Shown piece after piece: positions 1 through 8,490 of a stretch of DNA of 64,000 nt; position 1 is the stretch's first letter; every line of letters begins with the position of its first letter. The translations under genes were made by a program, and so were the position numbers. The notes beneath the pieces are model-generated. The model worked only from the letters and a program-made list of their open reading frames with translations. It was not told the DNA's origin and did not search any database. This stretch comes from Rhodobacteraceae bacterium Araon29 (GTDB lineage Bacteria; Pseudomonadota; Alphaproteobacteria; Rhodobacterales; Rhodobacteraceae), in assembly GCA_039640505.1 (NCBI GenBank), contig CP046865.1:3091501-3155500 (forward strand), read 5' to 3'.

Positions 1-137
1 TCACGCATGATACCAATAGCATCGCGTCATATGACAGAGCGATTTGGTTAGAACAGGGATGCGTCCAACAAGATGCACCACCGGCTGAAGTTTTGCCAAA
101 TTTTGAAGTAGCTATGCAAAAGGTTTATGCGCTCTAA
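1..137 (+). CDS. bioM: Biotin ECF transporter ATPase BioM, C-terminal end (partial)
   Basis: The reading frame is open from the window edge to TAA at 135-137 and gives about 44 residues. It begins with Thr-His-Asp, the H-loop of an ABC ATPase, followed by SYDRAIWLEQG and a typical C-terminal tail. Its stop overlaps the start of bioN (TAATG), and bioY follows, so it is read as the ATPase that powers the BioMNY biotin transporter at the inner membrane. The Walker and signature motifs lie outside the window, so the assignment rests mainly on the H-loop and the neighbours. Confidence 0.8.
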   Translation, partial: THDTNSIASYDRAIWLEQGCVQQDAPPAEVLPNFEVAMQKVYAL

Positions 138-742
138 TGCTGGCGCTGCATTCTCCTCACAAGACAATATTCCACCAATGGCCAACAGAGCTAAAGCTGG
201 TATTACTATTGGGCATCACAACCCTTCTATTTATCATCGACAGCCTACTCTTTCTAGGCGTTCTAACTTTTTTGCCATTTGCTGCAGCAGCATCGCAAGG
301 ACGGTTGTTTTTTAAATATATGCTAAAATTGCTTTGGCCATTATGGCCGTTCGTGGCCATTATTTTGCTTTGGCATAGCTTTACTTGGCAAGTGGATTCA
401 GGCGTAAGAATTTTGCTTCGCATGGTGGCTGCTGTCGGATTTGCAAACTTAGTCACAATCACAACAGCGATGGACAAAATGATTAAAGTAATCTTTGCCA
501 GCTTGGCGCCTCTAAGGCGATTTGGCCTACGTCCTGAACCCATAGCTTTTGCGATAGGTCTGTTTATACGCTTTACACCTGTTTTGATTGAGAAAAGCGC
601 TATTTTAGCACAGGCCTACAGGGCGCGAACTTCCAAAAATGGTAACTGGCGAATTGTTTTACCACTTGCGCTTATCGCGGTGGATGATGCAGATCACATA
701 GCCGAAGCAATCCGAGCCCGGGGTGGGCTTGAAAAACTCTAG
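137..742 (+). CDS. bioN: Energy-coupling factor transmembrane protein BioN
   Basis: A 201-residue membrane protein with several hydrophobic helices in its first half (around residues 20-60 and 65-110). Near the C-terminus it has two short arginine-containing motifs, AYRART and AIRARGG, matching the paired Ala-Arg-Gly coupling motifs by which EcfT/BioN proteins contact their ATPases. The size fits BioN (about 200 residues). It starts inside the bioM stop codon (TAATG), which implies translational coupling, and bioY follows. It links BioM ATP hydrolysis to the BioY biotin-binding subunit. Confidence 0.9.
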   Translation: MLALHSPHKTIFHQWPTELKLVLLLGITTLLFIIDSLLFLGVLTFLPFAAAASQGRLFFKYMLKLLWPLWPFVAIILLWHSFTWQVDSGVRILLRMVAAVGFANLVTITTAMDKMIKVIFASLAPLRRFGLRPEPIAFAIGLFIRFTPVLIEKSAILAQAYRARTSKNGNWRIVLPLALIAVDDADHIAEAIRARGGLEKL

Positions 743-755
743 AAATGGGAAACAA

Positions 756-1304
756 ATGGAAAAGAACATTGTGATGATCGCTCTTTTTGCGGCAATTATT
801 GCAGCATTGGGATTACTGCCGAAAATAACATTAGCCAGCGGTATCCCAATTACAGCTCAAAGCATGGGCATCATGCTCTGCGGAACAGTTTTAGGTTCAA
901 AGCGGGGCGGTCTGGCAGTTCTTTTGTTTATTTTTCTAATCGCCCTTGGATTGCCCCTTCTCTCCGGTGGACGCGGTGGACTGGGCGTCTTTACGACACC
1001 TTGGGCGGGGTTTCTATTTGGCTTCCCAGTTGCCGCATATATTACCGGCTTGGTAATGGAACGGTGGCGGTCAGAAAATATCGGCATGGTCGCAGGCAGC
1101 AGCGCCATAATTGGTGGAATTGGTGCGCTATACTTAATTGCAGTTCCATTTTATATGCTTACAAAACCTGCAGGTTTGAATGAGGCCTTGGTGGTTGCGA
1201 TGCTCCCTTTTATGCCAGGAGATATACTAAAGGCGGTTTTGGCCGGTTTTATAACTTCCATGTTGGCCCAAGCGCGCCCAGCAAGCTTGTTATCGCGAGC
1301 TTAG
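756..1304 (+). CDS. bioY: Biotin-specific ECF substrate-binding protein BioY
   Basis: A 182-residue hydrophobic protein of the BioY family: N-terminal helix after MEKNIVMIALFAA, the segment GIPITAQSMGIMLCG, and a glycine-rich loop (GGRGGLGVF). BioY is the membrane S-component that captures biotin. The ATG at 756 is preferred over an in-frame GTG at 723, because the GTG lies inside bioN and the ATG is preceded by a GGGA purine run. The last codons overlap by 4 bp, tail to tail, with the thiolase gene on the other strand. With bioM and bioN it forms a complete BioMNY transporter. Confidence 0.93.
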   Translation: MEKNIVMIALFAAIIAALGLLPKITLASGIPITAQSMGIMLCGTVLGSKRGGLAVLLFIFLIALGLPLLSGGRGGLGVFTTPWAGFLFGFPVAAYITGLVMERWRSENIGMVAGSSAIIGGIGALYLIAVPFYMLTKPAGLNEALVVAMLPFMPGDILKAVLAGFITSMLAQARPASLLSRA

Positions 1305-2422
1305 GCCTGCAAAATTACTGCGCTGCCAAGCCCGCCAGCAGCTGCAATTGAGGCAAGCCCTAGCTTGCCTTTTTGCTCTATCAGGTCATGGAAAAGCCGC
1401 ACTGCGAGAATAGTACCGGAGGCACCAATTGGGTGCCCTCTGGCCAGCGCTCCACCTTTAATATTTGTTCGCGCGGGGTCTAGTCCACAACAGGAAATGC
1501 ATGCAAGAGCTTGAGCCGCGTAGGCTTCCATCAGCTCGATCTGATCAATCTGATCAATACTAATTTCTGTCTGTTTTAATGCATTTTTAATGGCAAAAAC
1601 CGGTGCCAACGCTGGATAGGCAGGATCCGCACCTTGCGTGACGGATTTTAAGATGCGAAGACTTGGCTTTTTTAAATCACGCGCAAGCGCATCCGAAACT
1701 ATAAGACAAAAGGCCGCCGCGTCGGCTGCAACTGCGCTATTGCCATGGGTTATATTGCCAAAAATTACTGGTGCCCGACGACAAACCTTTGGCGTTAAAT
1801 TACGCGAATAAGTGTCATACTCTTTTATACCTACTGAAATAGGCACAATCTCTAATTTGAGGGCCTGTCGCGCATCCATTGCCAAGCGGTGACTGCGAAC
1901 GGCCCATTCATCTTGTTCAAAACGTGAAATATTCAATCTATCTGATGTTCGGTCTGCAGCTTCTGCCATATTTGGGTCTTGATCAGCTTCGGGTGTGAAG
2001 GGCGGTTGATCATACACAATCGTTGGGGTTGCACCATGATCGCTCCTTAATCGCACCGGCCTTTGTGAATAGCTTTCAACACCGCCTGCGATAATCGCCT
2101 CTGCATGACCTGATTGTATCATAGCCTGGGCCAAGCCCAATGCATCCAATCCGCCACAGCATTGGCGGTCTATGCTTAGCCCTGCGACGCGTTCAGGCAA
2201 GCCAGAAGCTAGGGCAACAAGCCGCGCCGGATTGCCGCCTGCCCCAAGAGCATTTGATACGATTATTTCGTCAACTTGATCTGTTTCTAGACCGGCGTGA
2301 TGGATCAGCTTTTTGACAATGGGGGCAGCCAGCTCATAAGGCTTGAACCGTGCCAAGTCACCGCCACGAGGGGATACTATGCTTCGAAATGCAGAAACGA
2401 TATGGGCAGATCGTTCTCTCAT
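1301..2422 (-). CDS. Thiolase-family protein with altered active site
   Basis: A 373-residue thiolase-fold protein. The nucleophile motif DRQCCGG (Cys88) and the C-terminal GHPIGASG histidine motif are present. Two normally conserved residues differ: the Asn-Glu-Ala-Phe-Ala box reads MEAYAAQA, and the last catalytic cysteine (CxGGG in acetoacetyl-CoA thiolases) is replaced in SIAAAGGLG. It can probably form an acyl-enzyme but may not catalyse ordinary Claisen chemistry. It overlaps the upstream ligase gene by ATGA, so both are one transcription unit, and it converges on bioY. A role in biotin-related acyl metabolism is only inferred from position. Confidence 0.8.
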   Translation of the reverse strand: MRERSAHIVSAFRSIVSPRGGDLARFKPYELAAPIVKKLIHHAGLETDQVDEIIVSNALGAGGNPARLVALASGLPERVAGLSIDRQCCGGLDALGLAQAMIQSGHAEAIIAGGVESYSQRPVRLRSDHGATPTIVYDQPPFTPEADQDPNMAEAADRTSDRLNISRFEQDEWAVRSHRLAMDARQALKLEIVPISVGIKEYDTYSRNLTPKVCRRAPVIFGNITHGNSAVAADAAAFCLIVSDALARDLKKPSLRILKSVTQGADPAYPALAPVFAIKNALKQTEISIDQIDQIELMEAYAAQALACISCCGLDPARTNIKGGALARGHPIGASGTILAVRLFHDLIEQKGKLGLASIAAAGGLGSAVILQA

Positions 2423-3651
2423 ATCATCTCTCTGACCAACTTTTTTATTGCCGTCATATCAGGTTTTCCAGAGCTTAAAAGCGGCCAATCTTTAATTGGA
2501 AGATTACAGAAAATCGCCGGTATTGATCGTGCACTTAAGTTTTGGCGGCACCAATTCCTTATATCCTGTGGCATTTCTTCTGATTTTGTGGCGATGACCC
2601 CGACAGCTATGGCACCGCGCATTTTGTCTGGGAAGTCTGTCACCAAAGCCATTACAATGTCTGGGTGTCTACAAAGCGCCACCTCTATTTCGTCAGGGTA
2701 TATATTTTGATCTGCAATCTTGAAGGCCCTAGATTTCCTGCCCGTTAGATACAAGTTGCCCTTTGTATCAAGTTTTCCTATTTCACCGATACTCAGCCAA
2801 CCGTTTCGCCAACGAGTATGCTGTTTTACCCCTTCGGCATAATGGGAAAAAAGATAGGGAGACTTTATCCAAATCTCTCCACTACTACCTGCCTTAACTT
2901 TGTTTTCAGCAGTATCTAAAATTTTTATGCGTACGCTCGTATATGGTTGGCCCACTGACCCCAGCGGCGTAGAGGGATCACTGATTGTAATGAAACTGGT
3001 TTCTGCTGCTCCATAAAACTCTTTTATTTCAGCATTTGGGCATAGTTCTTGAACGCGCTGTTTTGTTTCGCGATCGAGCCAACCACCTCCGATCATAACC
3101 CCACGCACAGCTTTTAAGCGGCTCTGTAAAGTGGCAGATTTTGTCAATATACGCAGTTGGGTTGGTGTGGCGTAAAGGATCTGAATTTCCCTATAAGCAA
3201 TCATTTTCAATTGTTGTTTTGTTCCAAGGCCTTCAAGCGGGTGGTATTCAGCGCCAGTCGTTAAAGCTTCGAGTGCAGCATAAAGCGTTAATGAGTGTGA
3301 CAAATGCCCAAAGGTTGCATAGGATTTTTTATGCTTAAGCGTGAAAAGTTTTGCGTTTTCTTGAAAGCTAAGAGCCCAACTTTTACAACTTCGGCAAATC
3401 AGCTTTGGCTCACCGGTCGAGCCACCAGACGAGCTGTAAAACATATTTCCCACAGCAGCTTTTGGACCAATTGCACTGGTGCCATCACTTTTAACGAGTG
3501 GTGCATGCCCGTCCTGCAGTAACTTTAGGAACGCTGCCACTGGATGAGTTTGCTTAGGGTCTTCGGCCAAACTAGATTTTGCTGATATAGACGCTCCTAG
3601 AGGGGTGTATAAAATCGCCTCGGAATGCCAAGAAAAAGCCTCACTGCTCAT
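2419..3651 (-). CDS. AMP-dependent acyl-CoA ligase family protein, short form
   Basis: A 410-residue adenylate-forming enzyme. Visible motifs are the phosphate-binding loop YSSSGGSTGEPK near residue 73, EFYGAAETS (motif A5), and TGRKSRAFKIADQNIYPDEIE (region of A8). It lacks about 100 residues of the usual N-terminus, so it is compact compared with full acyl-CoA synthetases of about 500 residues, yet the catalytic core looks complete. It should activate a carboxylate as acyl-AMP and probably acyl-CoA; the substrate is unknown. It is translationally coupled to the thiolase. Position next to bioMNY makes a pimelate-like acid one possibility, without direct proof. Confidence 0.8.
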   Translation of the reverse strand: MSSEAFSWHSEAILYTPLGASISAKSSLAEDPKQTHPVAAFLKLLQDGHAPLVKSDGTSAIGPKAAVGNMFYSSSGGSTGEPKLICRSCKSWALSFQENAKLFTLKHKKSYATFGHLSHSLTLYAALEALTTGAEYHPLEGLGTKQQLKMIAYREIQILYATPTQLRILTKSATLQSRLKAVRGVMIGGGWLDRETKQRVQELCPNAEIKEFYGAAETSFITISDPSTPLGSVGQPYTSVRIKILDTAENKVKAGSSGEIWIKSPYLFSHYAEGVKQHTRWRNGWLSIGEIGKLDTKGNLYLTGRKSRAFKIADQNIYPDEIEVALCRHPDIVMALVTDFPDKMRGAIAVGVIATKSEEMPQDIRNWCRQNLSARSIPAIFCNLPIKDWPLLSSGKPDMTAIKKLVREMI

Positions 3652-3690
3652 TTAATGCATTTCGCTCTTCTTTAAAATAAGTAAGCCTCT

Positions 3691-3713
3691 CAGAAAGCAT
3701 AAAATGCTTTCTG
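3691..3713 (-). terminator. Perfect 10-bp hairpin after the response regulator gene
   Basis: The arm CAGAAAGCAT and its exact complement are separated by AAA. It lies 26 bp beyond the end of the minus-strand LuxR-type gene and before the ligase gene on the same strand. There is no long T-run, so it may be a weak terminator or a transcript-stabilising stem. Confidence 0.5.
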
Positions 3714-3738
3714 AAAATCCCCTAACGTATCATAAGCT

Positions 3739-4356
3739 CTAAAAAAGGCCCTCATCTTTTGCAATCAATGCAGCTTGTGTACGATTTCCAGCACCAATTT
3801 TTCGGTAAAGGGTTTTCACGTGCAGTTTGATAGTGGGCTCTTGTAAATCCAAATCACGCGCGATTTCCTTGTTTGATTTACCTTGCGAGAGCCCTTCTAA
3901 AACCTGCAGCTCACGGCGTGAAAGTTTTTCAGCCAATGGATTTGGGGCGGCAGCCTCATCTTCGGCAGTCATAAAATCAATGGGAGCATATTTCTCACCC
4001 ATAGCCATGAACTTTATGGCGTTAATAAGAGATTTTGCCGATATAGTTTTGGGAATAAAGCCGGCTGCCCCTAAAGCGAGGGCTTCTTCCGCAATTGAGC
4101 GTGTTGCAATTCCGGACATCAAGGCGACTTTTTGATCGCCATTATGGGTTAACGCACGTTTCAGGCCCGTTAATCCTGACATTCCCGGCATATTATAGTC
4201 CAGCATAATAAGGTCAAAAGGACCTTGCGCATCCACAATCGCTAAAGCTTCATCTAAATCAGAAGCGGTCACGGTTTCGATACTGCCTTCTGCCTGTACG
4301 AATAAAACAAGCGTATCCTTTAGTAAGTCATGGTCATCAGCAATTAGTATTTTCAT
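3739..4356 (-). CDS. LuxR/NarL-family response regulator
   Basis: A 205-residue protein with an N-terminal receiver domain (acidic pair in LIADDHD, phospho-acceptor Asp53 in MLDYNMPG, conserved Lys in FIPKT) and a C-terminal helix-turn-helix (LSRRELQVLEGLSQGKSNKEIA...). It should bind DNA when phosphorylated. No histidine kinase lies beside it, but an HPt protein is encoded divergently 480 bp away, so the two may belong to one phosphorelay. A 7-bp inverted repeat at 4448-4465 in its upstream region could be an operator. Confidence 0.9.
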   Translation of the reverse strand: MKILIADDHDLLKDTLVLFVQAEGSIETVTASDLDEALAIVDAQGPFDLIMLDYNMPGMSGLTGLKRALTHNGDQKVALMSGIATRSIAEEALALGAAGFIPKTISAKSLINAIKFMAMGEKYAPIDFMTAEDEAAAPNPLAEKLSRRELQVLEGLSQGKSNKEIARDLDLQEPTIKLHVKTLYRKIGAGNRTQAALIAKDEGLF

Positions 4357-4447
4357 CTATCAACTTTCACTTTTAACAACAGCATCTCCCCTAAGGTAGA
4401 TAATGTGACAAAATAGTCTTAAAAACAACCTCAAATGCTTCCTCAAG

Positions 4448-4465
4448 GCTCTTAATAATAAGAGC
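4448..4465. repeat. 7-bp inverted repeat upstream of response regulator
   Basis: GCTCTTA, a 4-nt spacer ATAA, and TAAGAGC form a perfect dyad about 90 bp upstream of the LuxR-type gene. It could be a regulator binding site; no factor can be named. Confidence 0.35.
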
Positions 4466-4636
4466 ACAACTATCCGATAGCACTGGGAAAAGGCCCAAAA
4501 GGCTTGTTTGAACTTAAGGCACCTCTTTGAATCAGGTTTTATTCTGGACGAGATCACAACAGTTCCAACATTGAAATTTTATAATTAAATCAATTAGTTT
4601 TAAAGGTATGTATGAGCCTATAATGGAGGAAAGACT

Positions 4637-4762
4637 TTGAGTGAACGCCAAAATGACATGATGCCAGTAAGTTGGACTACCGAAAGTCATGTTTTCATAC
4701 GTGCATGCGCCCTATTATTTGGTAAATATGATTATATGTATAAAGAGCTATTGCGAAGTTAA
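4637..4762 (+). CDS. Possible 41-residue small protein
   Basis: An ORF starting with TTG at 4637, preceded by an excellent GGAGGA ribosome-binding site at 4625-4630 with a 6-nt spacer, and ending TAA at 4760-4762. The product begins MSERQNDMMPVSW and ends YMYKELLRS. No domain is recognised and there is no signal peptide or membrane helix. Only the Shine-Dalgarno sequence and its place ahead of the HPt gene support it. It could be a leader or a small protein of the phosphorelay. Confidence 0.4.
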   Translation: MSERQNDMMPVSWTTESHVFIRACALLFGKYDYMYKELLRS

Positions 4763-4833
4763 CGTGTATTTTTCATTATATGACCCACTTTGCTATTCGC
4801 CTAACTAACTCTAATTATATTGAAGGGTAATAA

Positions 4834-5199
4834 ATGGAATCTCAAAACTCAAACTTAATTAATGTTGATCAATTATCTGAACTCCAACGGCAATTGGGAT
4901 CAGACAGCACTGTTATTTTAATCGATAGATTTAAGCTAGAGCTAGAAGGCTTAATCAGCCAAATTTCAAATTTCGAAAAAGATCAGGATGATTTTGAAAC
5001 TCTTATTGGTAGTATTCACAAATCAGCAGGATCCTCAGCAGCTTTAGGCATCAGTGGGGTGCAGCAACAGCTAAACATTATGGAAACAATGGCTAAGACC
5101 GGAAATGCAACTGAGGTTTTCAAAGAACTTTCTAGGTTGATGGAGATTTGGCAGGCAGCAAAAGCTGCCTTAATTATAAAAAGCCTTATGCAACCCTAG
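4834..5199 (+). CDS. HPt domain phosphotransfer protein
   Basis: A 121-residue helical protein made up of a single histidine-phosphotransfer domain. The signature SIHKSAGSSAALG contains the phospho-acceptor His62, with the usual Lys and Gly-Ser that follow. Such proteins shuttle phosphoryl groups between hybrid kinases and response regulators in the cytoplasm. It is encoded divergently from the LuxR-type regulator at 3739-4356, which lacks an adjacent kinase, so the two are likely partners. A possible terminator-like stem followed by T-runs lies at about 5205-5250. Confidence 0.85.
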   Translation: MESQNSNLINVDQLSELQRQLGSDSTVILIDRFKLELEGLISQISNFEKDQDDFETLIGSIHKSAGSSAALGISGVQQQLNIMETMAKTGNATEVFKELSRLMEIWQAAKAALIIKSLMQP

Positions 5200-5292
5200 A
5201 GGCAACTTGTCGAATTTGGTTTTACAAGTCGTTTTTGGGCGGTTTTTTCATCTTTAGCTAAGCGATAAAACTTTGAATTAATGGAGGATAAA

Positions 5293-6990
5293 ATGCAAGT
5301 CGCCAAAACAGAGTTGGATGGATCGAAACCTCTACGACAAGCATCAGACATAATGAAATTAGCACGCATGGGGTCTTTCCATCAAACAAGGCTTTCATTT
5401 ATGCGTGTGCTTCTTAGGCGTGCTGCATCAGAAAACTGGACCTTTGAGAAATCTCTTTTTGACATTAACTCACAAGGCGTTGGACGGGCGATATACACCG
5501 CCAACACTGGAAAACACCGATATTCCCTAGTGGCATTTGCCAACGACTTGCCACCCGAAAAACGTTCAGACCGTGTCATAGCCTCCGAATGGGATGCAAG
5601 CTTCGCCCTTTTTGATGGCGTCCCCACACTTTCTGATCTTGACCGGTTAGGAAAAAACATACCAGTTCAAGAAGCTGGCCGAGTGTCGAAGAAAGAGTTG
5701 AGCCTTTCTCGGGCAAACCGTTCTGTTCGGCTTTGGGATCATGTTGTCAATTCGTTGGCTGTCGGGGATCAGCCCAAGTTAAACTTAATTGAGGAAGTCG
5801 GATATTTAATGCGTACCACGGCGGTATACGGCTCAGGAAAATTTGGCGCCGCCGACCGGGAAACACTATTGGAGCGCCCAGAATTTCAAGGCTCTTTTCA
5901 AGTTGAAATGCTTACGGTCTACCTGATCAGAACTTTTGTAATGGATTTGGTAGAGCATATGGCGCATGCAAAAGCTCCGGAAACGGCCGTAAAGTTGAAG
6001 CCTTCACTTCGCCGCAAGTTTGGTATTGGCAACTCAACTGGTCTAGGTATGGCCCCTTTTATAATTAAACATCCAATGCTTTTGAATAACTGGATTGCAG
6101 CCAAAGAAGAGGCTTTAGCAAGAGTGCGTAGCGTGGAATTGGTTGCACCAGAAGATTTCCAAATGTTTAAATCCCTTTTACCAAGAGTCATAAAGAACAT
6201 TGAGACTTGGCAGTCAGAGCATCCTATTCAAAGAAAAAAACTGGCGTCTTTAGAGCAAGATCTTGCTATTTTAAGTCTGAAAATCACCAATCTTGATCAA
6301 ACCACAACTTTTCTTTGGGACAGTTTATATTACTGGGCTGAGAAAGAGCTTAGTCTCGAAGGTCAAGAGCTGCTTGTCTCACTTATGTTAGAGCCCTATG
6401 GGGATATGATTGACGGCTTAAGTCACTGCATGAGCGCTGATGAAACCAAAGGATTTCGCATAGATGGGTCTATGACCATCGGAAGATTAAGTCAGATACT
6501 TGATACAATATATGATTGGGCTCTTAAGATTGATTGGAGCAATAAATTAGCTAATGCTCGTGCATGGTACGTATCAGAAGAAAAGCTTGAGCCAAGACTA
6601 GGTGAGCGGTTTGAGGAAGACATCGCAGATTACGAACAACCTTTGCAGCCCGGGCGCGATGCTGCTGCTCTTTACATGGCTCTGGAAAATTGGAGCGACC
6701 ACGAAAAAATAGCAGCGTTCTTGGTGGCGCATCCAGAACATCGACATACTGTGCGTCGTTGCCAAATCGTCTCAAGGTTTGAATTTGCAGAAATTCGTGA
6801 CAATACAATTGATGCAAAGATGCTTCCAATTGACTTATTAAGAGCAAAGCTTTCCTTTTTTGGGGCAGGCCATTTTGATCCACGCTCAGATCGGTGGGTG
6901 CGCATTAACATGTTCAAAGGTGCGCCATTTCCGAGTGACCTCCCGAACGAAGCAATTGATGACTGGGTCTATCCTGTTTTGGAGCCCTAA
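5293..6990 (+). CDS. Conserved protein of unknown function, upstream partner of DUF3726
   Basis: A 565-residue soluble, mostly helical protein that I cannot assign to a named family. The start is taken at ATG 5293, because GGAGG at 5283-5287 lies 5 nt before it; an ATG at 5281 contains that site and is unlikely. There is no signal peptide and no clear membrane helix. Segments such as RRKFGIGNSTGLGMAPF and LMRTTAVYGSGKFG look like conserved loops. Its stop codon abuts the GTG of the DUF3726 gene, so the two are almost certainly co-translated and probably act together. Confidence 0.75.
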   Translation: MQVAKTELDGSKPLRQASDIMKLARMGSFHQTRLSFMRVLLRRAASENWTFEKSLFDINSQGVGRAIYTANTGKHRYSLVAFANDLPPEKRSDRVIASEWDASFALFDGVPTLSDLDRLGKNIPVQEAGRVSKKELSLSRANRSVRLWDHVVNSLAVGDQPKLNLIEEVGYLMRTTAVYGSGKFGAADRETLLERPEFQGSFQVEMLTVYLIRTFVMDLVEHMAHAKAPETAVKLKPSLRRKFGIGNSTGLGMAPFIIKHPMLLNNWIAAKEEALARVRSVELVAPEDFQMFKSLLPRVIKNIETWQSEHPIQRKKLASLEQDLAILSLKITNLDQTTTFLWDSLYYWAEKELSLEGQELLVSLMLEPYGDMIDGLSHCMSADETKGFRIDGSMTIGRLSQILDTIYDWALKIDWSNKLANARAWYVSEEKLEPRLGERFEEDIADYEQPLQPGRDAAALYMALENWSDHEKIAAFLVAHPEHRHTVRRCQIVSRFEFAEIRDNTIDAKMLPIDLLRAKLSFFGAGHFDPRSDRWVRINMFKGAPFPSDLPNEAIDDWVYPVLEP

Positions 6991-7569
6991 GTGAACTATT
7001 CCTTAAATGAATACGAAGCGCTTGCGTATAAGGCTGCGCGTGGCTGCGGACTCGCATGGGGTTTAGCCGAAGAAGCTGGAAAAGCCGTTAGAACCTTATC
7101 CGCACTAGGTCTTGAGTCTGCTCCGATTTTGCTAGAGGCACTGGAAAACCCATCAAAGCAGAGTGTCCTTGAGGTAGGTGCACAACTTTGTGACTCACCC
7201 GATGAGTTATCTCAAATTACGTTTCCCAAGCCCGTGAACACGCCGGGGATTCTTCTTGCCTTTATTGCTTTATCCACCGCTACATCGGATCAATGCTATT
7301 GCTGTAAATGGGAAAACTTTGAAGCTTATATAAAAAACCAAGAGCTTTTTGCCGTGACTTTAGAAGGATTTAATGTCACAACCACCACCTCACTTTCGAT
7401 TGGGATTGCAAAGACCCCGCAAGGACAAAAGCAAGTTGCCCTCGATAGAGCAATAATCTCAGATCATCACTACGCAAAACTGACAGCTTTGGCATTCAAT
7501 ACCTACGCCCCTTCGACAGAAGCCAGCCGGATCTCTGGTGCTGGGGCCGGATTAAACGACAATGACTAA
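6991..7569 (+). CDS. DUF3726 family protein
   Basis: A 192-residue protein beginning with GTG directly after the stop of the preceding gene. The N-terminal region SLNEYEALAYKAARGCGLAWGLAEEAGKAVR is the recognisable part of the DUF3726 family. A CYCCKW segment near residue 107 gives three closely spaced cysteines. Function is unknown. The tight junction indicates an obligate pair with the 565-residue protein. The end faces petC on the opposite strand, separated by a shared terminator region. Confidence 0.75.
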   Translation: MNYSLNEYEALAYKAARGCGLAWGLAEEAGKAVRTLSALGLESAPILLEALENPSKQSVLEVGAQLCDSPDELSQITFPKPVNTPGILLAFIALSTATSDQCYCCKWENFEAYIKNQELFAVTLEGFNVTTTTSLSIGIAKTPQGQKQVALDRAIISDHHYAKLTALAFNTYAPSTEASRISGAGAGLNDND

Positions 7570-7635
7570 CTTATATAATTGGCACAGCGCTAAAACCCAT
7601 CTTTCCAATAGCCCTCGGCTGGGCCAGAATAAAAA

Positions 7636-7654
7636 CCCCGCCATAAAGGCGGGG
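7636..7654 (-). terminator. Intrinsic terminator of petABC
   Basis: A 7-bp GC stem (CCCCGCC / GGCGGGG) with an ATAAA loop. Read on the minus strand it is followed by TTTTT. It lies about 30 bp past the petC stop, where the fbc operon ends, and may also halt the converging DUF3726 transcript. Confidence 0.85.
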
Positions 7655-7683
7655 CTCATAAAGCTTATGTAAGCTGTTAGACT

Positions 7684-8472
7684 TTAGGACTTTTTATACT
7701 TGATCGGCGCCCATATCCGCTTGTTTGTAAGATATAGCAAGCCTGACAGGATCACCAAGATAAACACACCAAGGAAACCTGCATACTGGCGCGCCATCAT
7801 TTTTGGTTCAGCAGCCCACATTAAGAAGGCCGCAATATCCATAGCTTCATGTTTCAGATCATTTGAGTGACCATCATCAAATTCTATATCCCCACCTGTC
7901 AAAGGAGGCGCCATTGAAATCCAACCGCCGGGGAAAGCCGTATTTTCATATAGCGTAACGCCTGCTTCCACTTTTTCTTTCCCGGTGTATCCTGTCAGAA
8001 GAGAGGCAATATATTCTGCACCGCCCATACCATTGATCAACTGACTAATGCCTGTTCCATAGGGACCATGAAATCCTGCACGCGCCTTGGCCATCATCGA
8101 AAGATCAGGAGCACCAACGCCATTGACTTCGGGAAAATGATCCACAGGCTTGGCTTCTCTAAAGTCTTCCAAGTCTGCATCATAGACTTCAAAGTTCTTT
8201 GCGTAGGCACGCACCTGATCTTCGGAGTAATGCGGGCCACCCTCATCAGCAAGGGTTCGGATCGGCACATACTTCAAACCATGGCACGCCGCGCAAACCT
8301 CAGTGTAAACTTTAAGTCCACGTTGCAGTTGCGCTTGATCAAAGGTTCCAAAAGGCCCTTCGAACGAGAACTGATAATCCTCAATATACTGCTCTCCGCC
8401 ACCTGCTGCAAGGACACCGGATATAGACAGGGCCAATGCTGCAATAGTGCTCAGAGTAATTTTCTTGAACAT
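7684..8472 (-). CDS. petC: Cytochrome c1 of the bc1 complex
   Basis: A 262-residue protein with an N-terminal signal peptide (hydrophobic stretch [20 protein letters not shown]), a c-type haem site CAACHG near residue 37, the axial-Met region ISMAPPL, and one C-terminal membrane anchor ([18 protein letters not shown]). It accepts electrons from the Rieske protein and passes them to periplasmic cytochrome c. It is the last gene of the petABC operon, 18 bp after petB, followed by a strong intrinsic terminator. Confidence 0.97.
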   Translation of the reverse strand: MFKKITLSTIAALALSISGVLAAGGGEQYIEDYQFSFEGPFGTFDQAQLQRGLKVYTEVCAACHGLKYVPIRTLADEGGPHYSEDQVRAYAKNFEVYDADLEDFREAKPVDHFPEVNGVGAPDLSMMAKARAGFHGPYGTGISQLINGMGGAEYIASLLTGYTGKEKVEAGVTLYENTAFPGGWISMAPPLTGGDIEFDDGHSNDLKHEAMDIAAFLMWAAEPKMMARQYAGFLGVFILVILSGLLYLTNKRIWAPIKYKKS

Positions 8473-8490
8473 AGGTTTCTGCCCCTTTTC

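Noticed and set aside
4360-4557. 65-codon ORF just upstream of the LuxR-type gene
   Set aside because: Leucine/arginine-rich low-quality product with no ribosome-binding site; it covers the likely promoter and a 7-bp dyad.
5205-5250. Possible terminator after the HPt gene
   Set aside because: ACTTGT/ACAAGT pairing has a 14-nt loop and only 6 pairs; mentioned with the gene but not listed separately.
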